A DNA stretch of 5,939 nt from Adhaeribacter sp. (GTDB taxonomy: Bacteria; Bacteroidota; Bacteroidia; Cytophagales; Hymenobacteraceae): the NCBI GenBank assembly GCA_028288395.1, contig JAQBNV010000420.1, positions 1-5,939 of the forward strand. Reading direction: 5' to 3'. Below are positions 1-5,298 of this stretch, piece after piece; within the stretch, counting starts at the first letter, position 1; each line of letters begins with the position of its first letter. Under the pieces are notes generated by a model. The model made no database searches. It was not told the origin of the DNA and saw only the letters and a list, made by a program, of their open reading frames with translations. The translations under genes were made by a program, and so were the position numbers.

Positions 1-473
1 TTAATCAGGTACTCTTTGAAAGTATCTGGTTCCAGGATTACGGGAGCAATGGGTAACACGGGTTCCAGTTCGTGGGTCATGATACCCGCATAAACTTCCA
101 TCCGGCGGGCATCAATCATCGGGCAAAATAAGTATTCATTTGCGCGGGGTGTACCCGATATAGCCGCTGCAGCTATTGCCTCCAAGGTGGATACTTCAAT
201 CAAAGGAATATCTAAAGAAAAACAAAAGCCTTTTGCGGTTGCGCTCCCTATCCGCAAACCCGTATAAGAACCCGGCCCTCCCGATATAGCTACCGCTGAT
301 AAACCGCTAAATGCAACCTGGCAGTTCTGCAGTAGTTGTTCGGTTAAAACTGTTATGTGCGAAGAATGTGATTTTTCAATCTGTAATTCCATTGCTCCTA
401 ATAGTTGCTCATTCTTATAGAGTGCTACCGAGCAAACAGTAGAGGAGGTTTCTAGGGCTAGCAAAAATGCCAT
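1..473 (-). CDS. tsaB: TsaB, tRNA t6A synthesis subunit (partial, C-terminus beyond left edge)
   Basis: TsaB is the ASKHA-fold partner of TsaD. With TsaE it forms the cytoplasmic complex that puts threonylcarbamoyl on A37 of ANN-decoding tRNAs. I translated 157 residues from the ATG at 471-473; the frame stays open at the window edge, so the last third of a protein usually about 230 residues long is missing. Visible signatures are an N-terminal LALETSSTVCSVALY strand-loop (residues 5-19), the family hallmark SGGPGSYTGLRIG (64-76) and IDARRMEVY (120-128). TsaB lacks the metal-binding histidines of TsaD; nothing visible here points to TsaD instead. There is no Shine-Dalgarno sequence before the ATG, which is normal for this phylum. 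The gene follows the S41 protease gene on the same strand after 118 bp, but a terminator and a candidate promoter lie in that gap, so it is probably transcribed separately. Confidence 0.95.
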   Translation of the reverse strand, partial: MAFLLALETSSTVCSVALYKNEQLLGAMELQIEKSHSSHITVLTEQLLQNCQVAFSGLSAVAISGGPGSYTGLRIGSATAKGFCFSLDIPLIEVSTLEAIAAAAISGTPRANEYLFCPMIDARRMEVYAGIMTHELEPVLPIAPVILEPDTFKEYLI

Positions 474-510
474 TGATATAGATTTGTATTTAGGTTGCCT
501 TAACAACCCG

Positions 511-542
511 CAAAGATAGGCAGGAAGGCTGTTTAAATAAAA
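511..542 (-). promoter_or_regulatory. Candidate Bacteroidota-type promoter for tsaB
   Basis: On the minus strand, 518-511 reads TATCTTTG, an exact match to the -7 consensus TAnnTTTG. A TTTT stretch (542-539) lies 20 nt upstream, where a TTTG -33 element is expected, so the -33 box is only partly matched. Transcription would start near 503, giving a leader of about 30 nt before the tsaB ATG. The site lies just downstream of the terminator of the preceding gene. This is a pattern match only. Confidence 0.6.
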
Positions 543-556
543 CCGGTAACCGTTTT

Positions 557-583
557 AATAAAAAGGGCCGGAAAATTCCGGCC
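557..583 (-). terminator. Rho-independent terminator of the rpmH-rnpA-S41 unit
   Basis: Positions 566-583 form a perfect inverted repeat (GGCCGG stem, A/T-rich centre, CCGGCC). On the minus strand it starts 8 nt after the S41 stop codon and is followed by CTTTTTATT, a U-rich tract in the transcript. A GC-rich stem followed by U residues is the classic intrinsic terminator layout. On the plus strand the hairpin is also followed by sequence, but no transcript is expected there. Confidence 0.85.
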
Positions 584-591
584 ACTTGAAT

Positions 592-2262
592 TTATCTGCT
601 TGCTTTCTTAGTGCCGCCGGGTTTTAGATAAGCATAATATTTATCCGGCGTGTTCAGAATATTTATCGCGGTTAAAATATCTTCGTCATCATCAAAAGTT
701 GATTCGATCATCCCTTTCTGAAAATAATACCGAGAAACTATTTCCTGTTCCAACATTTCCCGGATTTCAGCTTTAAACCGTATCAGGTCGTTCGCTTTAT
801 TTGTATAAATGCGCTTCTTCATCACCTCAATGTCATTTTTAATATCGTCGAAATGCTTATCTTCTTTCGATTTTTTAATGAGGTCTTCTACGGCCTGCTC
901 TACGCTGGTAGAATAGGAAATGTCTTTATTCGACAAAAAGCTAATAAATTTCTGGTACTCGGCATCTGATAAGTTAAAATCCTTGGCCTTAACTATTGTG
1001 GGGTTTTCAGCTCGGAACTTCGTAGCATAATCGAAGAAAAAGCCTTTGTTCGACAACGTTTTGGATATATCAGAAAATTGTTTCTCTTTCACTTCCACAT
1101 CGGGGCTGATACCACCGCCATCAAAAACTACCCGCCCAGTAGCTGTTTTAAAAGCAACCCGCAAAGAATCCGATATCTTACCGGCAGTTCCGTCAGCATT
1201 GCGGTGCGCATAATCGATAGACTGGATACAGCGGCCACTCGGAATATAATATTTAGCCGTCGTAACTTTTAGCTGCGAATTATAAGACAAGGGTCGCGTT
1301 TCCTGCACCAAACCTTTACCATAAGTACGTTCACCTACCAAAACGGCCCGATCATAATCCTGCATCACACCCGAAACAATTTCAGAAGCCGAAGCACTGG
1401 TGCTGCTGGTGAGTACGACCAGCGGAATTTCGGTGTCGATCGGCTCGTCGATAGCTTTATACATGCGGTTACGCTCGGCCAGTTTACCTTTGGTACTAAC
1501 AATATCTTTGCCTTTAGGCACAAATAAATTAGAAATATTTACCGCCTCGTTTAGTAAGCCCCCAGGATTATCGCGCAAATCAAATATTATTTTTTTGGCG
1601 CCTAGTTCTTTTAATTTTAAAATAGCCGTACGCACTTCGCGGCCGGCATCAATGGTAAAACCCGCTAACTGGAAATAACCAATTTCGCTTGTAACCATAC
1701 CGTAATAAGGTACATTATCAATCTGAATCTTATCCCGGACGATATCTACCATTAATGGTTTATCTACCCCGTAACGCTTTACTTCTAATTTGATAGGTGT
1801 ATTGGCCTGGCCCCGTAGCAGTTTATTTACTTCCATGGCACTCTTTCTTTCGAGACTGATCCCGTCAATTTTCAAGATTTCGTCGCCAGCCAGCAAACCA
1901 GCCTTCTGCGCGGGATAGCCTTCGTACGGAAGTTGTACAATGGTTTTGTTTTCCCGCTTGCCTATATTGGCGCCAATGCCGCCGTACTGGCCGGTGGTCA
2001 TGGTCCGGAAATCTTCGATATCGTCTTCGGCAATATAATTTGTGTAGGGATCCAGCGATTTCAGCATGGCATCAATCCCTGCTTTCATAAGCTTGGATGG
2101 AGCTACCTCATCTACATAATAGGTATTAACCTCTTTATAAAGGGTAGCAAAAATATCAAGATTTTTGGCGATCTCGAAAAAACGGCCACTATCGTTTTTG
2201 AAAGAAAAAAGGAGCAAAATGGCAAGCATTGCCACGGAGCCTGCGAGGTATTTCTTTATCAT
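592..2262 (-). CDS. S41 family C-terminal processing protease with PDZ domain (CtpA/Prc type)
   Basis: This 556-residue serine protease of the S41 family cuts substrates near their C-termini in the periplasm or at the inner membrane. Residues 1-21 are a short basic start plus a hydrophobic segment, which may be an uncleaved anchor or a signal peptide. A helical cap (about 28-90) is followed by a PDZ domain (about 91-165, with the substrate-groove stretch GIGANI) and the protease core (about 190-390). Aligned by hand with E. coli Prc and B. subtilis CtpB, the catalytic residues are Ser291 (in SASASEI), Lys316 (in YGKG) and Gln320, with the usual 25- and 4-residue spacing, so the enzyme looks active. 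About 160 residues follow the core as a charged, probably helical tail. The start is 27 nt after the rnpA stop, with no terminator between them, so it is probably the last gene of the rpmH-rnpA unit. No Shine-Dalgarno sequence precedes it. The physiological substrate cannot be told from sequence. Confidence 0.95.
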   Translation of the reverse strand: MIKKYLAGSVAMLAILLLFSFKNDSGRFFEIAKNLDIFATLYKEVNTYYVDEVAPSKLMKAGIDAMLKSLDPYTNYIAEDDIEDFRTMTTGQYGGIGANIGKRENKTIVQLPYEGYPAQKAGLLAGDEILKIDGISLERKSAMEVNKLLRGQANTPIKLEVKRYGVDKPLMVDIVRDKIQIDNVPYYGMVTSEIGYFQLAGFTIDAGREVRTAILKLKELGAKKIIFDLRDNPGGLLNEAVNISNLFVPKGKDIVSTKGKLAERNRMYKAIDEPIDTEIPLVVLTSSTSASASEIVSGVMQDYDRAVLVGERTYGKGLVQETRPLSYNSQLKVTTAKYYIPSGRCIQSIDYAHRNADGTAGKISDSLRVAFKTATGRVVFDGGGISPDVEVKEKQFSDISKTLSNKGFFFDYATKFRAENPTIVKAKDFNLSDAEYQKFISFLSNKDISYSTSVEQAVEDLIKKSKEDKHFDDIKNDIEVMKKRIYTNKANDLIRFKAEIREMLEQEIVSRYYFQKGMIESTFDDDEDILTAINILNTPDKYYAYLKPGGTKKASR

Positions 2263-2289
2263 AGTAAGGCGAAATAAAAGAAACAGAAT

Positions 2290-2694
2290 CTATTCGATTA
2301 CAGAACGTTCCAAACCTAAATTTAGTTTTTTTCTGATCAAATTGAAAGGACTTTTTTCTTTGCCTATGTAAATAATACCTAATACCTGGATAGCAAACTG
2401 ACCATTGGCCTGCAATATATAGCGATTAAGGCGATAAGCCTCGCGCATTTGACGTTTCAGGCGATTGCGATCTACAGCTTTTTTAAAATACTTTTTAGAA
2501 ACAGATATCAATACCTGGGGCGGGCTTACTTCTGGCTGGGGATGCCTGATAAGTACAAACCGTAGCGGATACATATTAAAAGAAGAACCCTTGGCAAAAA
2601 GCTCGGTAATAAGCTTCTTACTGCACAAGCGTTCTTCTTTCGGAAAATTATAGGATGTCGTAATATTTTCAGGTCGATTAGGTGCAGCGCTCAT
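2290..2694 (-). CDS. rnpA: Ribonuclease P protein component
   Basis: RnpA is the small basic protein that binds the catalytic RNase P RNA and helps it remove 5' leaders from pre-tRNAs. The sequence has the family N-terminal pattern FPKEERLCSKKLITELF (residues 17-33), the central VSKKYFKKAV strand-helix (65-74) and the RNR signature DRNRLKRQMREAYRL (75-89). I chose the ATG at 2692-2694, giving 134 residues, close to the usual 110-135. The frame is open up to a TTG at 2722-2724, which would add ten residues (LLLAEQTNG-like) that do not resemble the family. The gene lies 39 nt downstream of rpmH in the near-universal bacterial rpmH-rnpA order, with no hairpin between them. No clear Shine-Dalgarno sequence is present at either candidate start. 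Confidence 0.95.
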   Translation of the reverse strand: MSAAPNRPENITTSYNFPKEERLCSKKLITELFAKGSSFNMYPLRFVLIRHPQPEVSPPQVLISVSKKYFKKAVDRNRLKRQMREAYRLNRYILQANGQFAIQVLGIIYIGKEKSPFNLIRKKLNLGLERSVIE

Positions 2695-2733
2695 TCCATT
2701 AGTTTGCTCTGCTAACAAAAGCAACTTAAAAGA

Positions 2734-2892
2734 TTACGCCTTATGTCTTCTTTCGTCAGAAACACTTAATTTTCTGCGGCCTTTGGCTCTTCTGCTGGCT
2801 AATACTCTTCTGCCGTTAGCCGTTTCCATTCTGGAGCGGAAACCATGCTTATTTCTTCTTTTTCTCTGAGACGGTTGGAATGTTCTTTTCAT
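2734..2892 (-). CDS. rpmH: 50S ribosomal protein L34 (bL34)
   Basis: This 52-residue, very basic protein of the large ribosomal subunit is complete and typical in length. It starts [18 protein letters not shown] and runs through the conserved [24 protein letters not shown] block (residues 20-43). The frame continues upstream to an ATG at 2947-2949, but that extension ([11 protein letters not shown]...) is unlike L34 and overlaps the promoter elements, so the ATG at 2890-2892 is the real start. A short AGGTG (minus strand, 2901-2897), which can pair with part of the anti-Shine-Dalgarno, lies 4 nt before it. It is the first gene of the minus-strand unit leading into rnpA and the S41 protease. 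Confidence 0.98.
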   Translation of the reverse strand: MKRTFQPSQRKRRNKHGFRSRMETANGRRVLASRRAKGRRKLSVSDERRHKA

Positions 2893-2919
2893 CGTACACC
2901 TAATTTTTATTATGGCCTG

Positions 2920-2950
2920 CAAAATTAAGCATGTTTTACTTAAATTCAAA
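2920..2950 (-). promoter_or_regulatory. Strong Bacteroidota-type promoter of the rpmH unit
   Basis: Read on the minus strand, TTTG (2950-2947), a 19-nt spacer and TAATTTTG (2927-2920) match the Bacteroidota sigma-A consensus TTTG–19/21–TAnnTTTG at every defined base. The predicted start of transcription is near 2913, giving a leader of about 20 nt before the rpmH ATG. A strong housekeeping promoter fits a ribosomal protein gene. It also rules out translation from the upstream ATG at 2949. Confidence 0.85.
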
Positions 2951-3013
2951 TAAGGTTTCCATAATATTTAAATATTTATTAAAGTAGCCTCGTCTACTAA
3001 ATCCACTTTCCCG

Positions 3014-3021
3014 TAATTTTA
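3014..3021 (+). promoter_or_regulatory. Possible -7 element for the M61 peptidase gene
   Basis: TAATTTTA matches TAnnTTTG at all defined positions but the last, and is placed 22 nt before the ATG at 3044. I see no TTTG at the expected -33 distance, so this is a weak candidate. The first TAA of the element is also an in-frame stop upstream of the M61 start. Confidence 0.35.
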
Positions 3022-3043
3022 CATTCTACTTCCTCTTGCATCC

Positions 3044-4768
3044 ATGATATTCTACCAAATTTCGAGTGTTAATCCGCTTAGCGCTTATCTGCAGATCAGC
3101 ATTAACTTTGCCGTTTCCGAACAGGAGTCGCCTTTGTACCTACAGATTGCGACCTGGCGGCCCGGGCGCTATGAACTGCAAAATTTTGCCCAGAAAATTC
3201 AGCAATTCCACATCCAGGACCAGGATAATAACCCGGTACTATTTAAAAAAGTAACAAAGGACCGCTGGGAAGTAAAACCGGCCGGCAGCACTACCCTAAA
3301 AGTCTCCTTTAATTTTTATGCCCGCCAAATGGATGCTGGCGGTTCCTGGACCGACGAAACCCAGTTATATGTAAATCCGATTAATTGCCTCCCGGCAGTA
3401 GTAGGCCGGGAACAGGAAGCAGTAGCGCTAAAGCTAAATATTCCGGAAAGCTGGCAAATTGCCTGCGGCTTACCCCAAAAAGCAAACCACGTCTTAACTG
3501 CCGAAAGTTACGATCAGTTGGTAGATTCGCCCCTGATTGCCAGTCCTAACCTGAAATTAGCCAGCTACGAAGTGGCAGACATCCCTTTTTATATCTGGAT
3601 TCAGGGCGATTGTACCCCGGACTGGGAACGAATAATAAATAACTTTACGGCTTTCACGCAAGAGCAAATTACTTTGTTCGGCGACTTTCCGGTAAAAGAC
3701 TATCATTTCCTGAACCAGTTGGTACCCTACAAACACTACCATGGCGTAGAACACAGCAACTCTACCGTAATTACCCTGGGGCCGGCCGAATTGCTGATGG
3801 GTAAAAGCCTGTATAAAGATTTTGTCGGGGTAAGCTCGCACGAGCTCTTCCATACCTGGAATATTAAAAAAATCCGGCCGGCTGAAATGATGCCTTACGA
3901 CTATACCCAGGAAAATTATTTCCGGACCGGATTTGTAGCCGAAGGGCTAACCACTTATTACGGCGATTATTTACTCGCCCGCGCCGGCGTTTATTCCGCT
4001 GAAGAATATTTTGAAGAACTTAATAGTATTTTGAGCAAGCATTTCACGGACTATGGCCACCAGAATTATTCGGTTGCCGACGCATCTTTTGATTTGTGGC
4101 TGGATGGATATAAACCCGGCGTACCCGACCGCAAGGTTTCGATTTACCACAAAGGTGCCTTGGCCGCGATTATTCTGGACCTGGAAATCCGGCGCAGCAC
4201 GAACAATATTAAAACTTTAGATACCGTTATGCAGCGCTTGTGGGAAGACTTCGGCAAGAAAGGAATTGGCTATTCCGAAGAAGATTACCAACGGCTGGTG
4301 CAGGAAACCGGCCTTAACTGGTCGGAGAAATATTTTGCTGATATTATTTACGGCACGGCTCCCATCCCGCCTTATTTAGATAAGGCTTTGGGTTACGTAG
4401 GATGTACGCTGGTTAAAGAAGAAAACCCACAGTTATCAGAAGCCCGCTGGGGATTTAAAATAAATTTAACGCCTCAATCTAACCTGGAAGTCAGCGCTAT
4501 TGCACCTGATTCGCCGGCTCATGCAGGGTTGCGTTTAGATGATGAACTAGTAGCCCTGAATGACCGAAAAATAGAAGGTAATATTGCGGGCCTACTCGAA
4601 GGCCAAACCGAAATAAATTTAACTTTATTCCGGAATAAACAGCTCCGGCAGGTGACGTTGCGTAGCAACGGGCAAAGTTATTTCCCGAAATATGCGGCGC
4701 GGAAATTATCGGAAGCCAAATTGGTAGACAAAGCCAACTTTTATTTATGGCTGAAACAACGCTTTTAA
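3044..4768 (+). CDS. M61 family zinc metallopeptidase with C-terminal PDZ domain
   Basis: This 574-residue protein matches the M61 glycyl-aminopeptidase family, zinc enzymes that remove small N-terminal residues from peptides. An N-terminal beta-rich domain (about 1-170, with WRPGRYELQNFA) precedes the thermolysin-like catalytic domain. That domain shows HGVEHSNST (233-241, the substrate-binding loop), the zinc motif HELFH (His266, Glu267, His270) and the third ligand Glu300 in FVAEGLTTYYGDYL. Tyr368 in IYHKGALAA is the likely transition-state tyrosine. A PDZ domain spans about 470-540. No signal peptide or membrane segment is visible, and an in-frame TAA at 3014-3016 with no start codon after it before the ATG excludes a longer N-terminus, so a cytoplasmic location is inferred. 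The gene is divergent from rpmH and monocistronic: its stop codon lies inside the following terminator. All key residues are present, so it should be active; the natural substrate is unknown. Confidence 0.93.
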   Translation: MIFYQISSVNPLSAYLQISINFAVSEQESPLYLQIATWRPGRYELQNFAQKIQQFHIQDQDNNPVLFKKVTKDRWEVKPAGSTTLKVSFNFYARQMDAGGSWTDETQLYVNPINCLPAVVGREQEAVALKLNIPESWQIACGLPQKANHVLTAESYDQLVDSPLIASPNLKLASYEVADIPFYIWIQGDCTPDWERIINNFTAFTQEQITLFGDFPVKDYHFLNQLVPYKHYHGVEHSNSTVITLGPAELLMGKSLYKDFVGVSSHELFHTWNIKKIRPAEMMPYDYTQENYFRTGFVAEGLTTYYGDYLLARAGVYSAEEYFEELNSILSKHFTDYGHQNYSVADASFDLWLDGYKPGVPDRKVSIYHKGALAAIILDLEIRRSTNNIKTLDTVMQRLWEDFGKKGIGYSEEDYQRLVQETGLNWSEKYFADIIYGTAPIPPYLDKALGYVGCTLVKEENPQLSEARWGFKINLTPQSNLEVSAIAPDSPAHAGLRLDDELVALNDRKIEGNIAGLLEGQTEINLTLFRNKQLRQVTLRSNGQSYFPKYAARKLSEAKLVDKANFYLWLKQRF

Positions 4769-4830
4769 AATACTTTAAACAAAAAGAGCCGGCATGTAAG
4801 TGCCAGCTCTTTTTGTTTAAAGTATTTTAA
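4765..4830. terminator. Shared bidirectional terminator, 30-bp inverted repeat
   Basis: The arms 4765-4794 and 4801-4830 are inverted copies with one mismatch, separated by a 6-nt loop (TGTAAG). The GC-rich tip is flanked by AAAAAG on the left and CTTTTTGTTT on the right, so either strand yields a hairpin followed by U residues. It lies between the convergent M61 gene, whose TAA (4766-4768) is within the left arm, and the minus-strand small gene ending at 4837. The only mismatch is C·A in plus-strand RNA but a U·G wobble in minus-strand RNA. Confidence 0.92.
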
Positions 4831-4836
4831 ATAATA

Positions 4837-5112
4837 TTAATTATGGTTTTTATCACTGGGTGGGTTGCTGCGGGCATTATTTCCCTGCAACGATTTACCG
4901 CCCGATACAGAACTATGCTGGGAATTTCCCCGTCCGACCTGGTTTCCGCCCTGCGGCAACGCCCGGTTTACATCCTGTACCTTTGTATCATCGGCCTGGG
5001 TAGTAGGCCCTTCGGTATGAATCTTAATTTTTCCACTTTCGTCCTTTTCTATCTCGTTGGTGCCGGATGGTGGAATGTGGTGATCTTCTACGCCTCTCTT
5101 ATTTTTGTTCAT
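4837..5112 (-). CDS. Small, hydrophilic, probably disordered protein of unknown function
   Basis: I do not recognise this 91-residue protein. It has no Phe, Tyr, Trp or Cys and only two Leu. Asn and Gly are the commonest residues (11 each), followed by Ser (9) and Lys (8); acidic and basic residues nearly balance (11 against 12). Residues 1-50 are charged (GVEDHHIPPSGTNEIEKDE), while 51-91 are rich in Gly, Asn, Ser and Gln. No signal peptide, membrane segment or fold is apparent, so it is probably disordered, somewhat like bacterial hydrophilins. Evidence that it is real: a strong Shine-Dalgarno sequence with ideal spacing, a terminator just after its stop, and a candidate promoter upstream. 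The overlapping plus-strand frame (4843-5223) looks membrane-like only because it is the complement of hydrophilic codons. It stands alone, convergent with M61 and divergent from the deiminase-family gene. A role in stress or desiccation is a guess. Confidence 0.8.
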   Translation of the reverse strand: MNKNKRGVEDHHIPPSGTNEIEKDESGKIKIHTEGPTTQADDTKVQDVNRALPQGGNQVGRGNSQHSSVSGGKSLQGNNARSNPPSDKNHN

Positions 5113-5119
5113 AAAATAT

Positions 5120-5127
5120 CCTCCTTT
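5120..5127 (-). promoter_or_regulatory. Strong Shine-Dalgarno sequence of the small gene
   Basis: The minus strand reads AAAGGAGG, then 7 nt (ATATTTT), then the ATG at 5112. This is a near-complete match to the anti-Shine-Dalgarno at good spacing. It fixes the start codon and is the only strong site among the seven genes in this window, in a phylum where such sites are rare. Confidence 0.9.
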
Positions 5128-5185
5128 AAAGTTGAAATACTTCCTGCTATACGGCCTCCCAGGCCAGAAAGATTAGAAAAAAGAC

Positions 5186-5213
5186 CAATTTTATCCCGTT
5201 ACAACCAGATCAA
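5186..5213 (-). promoter_or_regulatory. Possible promoter of the small gene
   Basis: On the minus strand TAAAATTG (5193-5186) differs from TAnnTTTG at one base. A TTG (5213-5211) lies 17 nt upstream, slightly closer than the usual 19-21. Transcription would start near 5178, leaving a leader of about 65 nt that contains a small GGCCT/AGGCC hairpin (5154-5166) upstream of the Shine-Dalgarno sequence. This is tentative. Confidence 0.35.
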
Positions 5214-5298
5214 TCTATTTTAATCTGATTACGTTATTTTTAATATCGACCGAAACCTTTAGGCTATAAGCCGATATTTTATAAACCTGAATAATATA

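Noticed and set aside
539..556. Second weak hairpin after the S41 terminator (CGG-TAA-CCG stem flanked by AAAA/TTTT)
   Set aside because: Only about seven pairs with a bulged base, and it overlaps the proposed -33 region of the tsaB promoter. It might be a backup terminator, but support is too thin.
1933..2277. Plus-strand frames opposite the S41 protease gene
   Set aside because: They are antisense to the PDZ and N-terminal coding region and have no recognisable features; the same holds for 1078-1272 and 1400-1678.
2695..2724. TTG start for rnpA ten codons upstream
   Set aside because: A rare start codon, no ribosome site, and added residues unlike the family; the ATG at 2694 gives a normal-length protein. 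It is not fully excluded.
3557..3853. Minus-strand 98-residue frame
   Set aside because: It lies inside the M61 gene, antisense to its catalytic region, with no family resemblance.
4843..5223. Plus-strand 126-residue frame that looks like a membrane protein
   Set aside because: It is antisense to the Shine-Dalgarno-led small gene; complementing hydrophilic codons produces hydrophobic ones. It has no ribosome site and starts just after a terminator.
5262..5282. GGCT-ATA-AGCC repeat and TATTTTAT as operator or promoter of the deiminase-family gene
   Set aside because: The stem is only 4 bp, the -7 match is poor, there is no TTTG at the right distance, and the implied leader would be very short.
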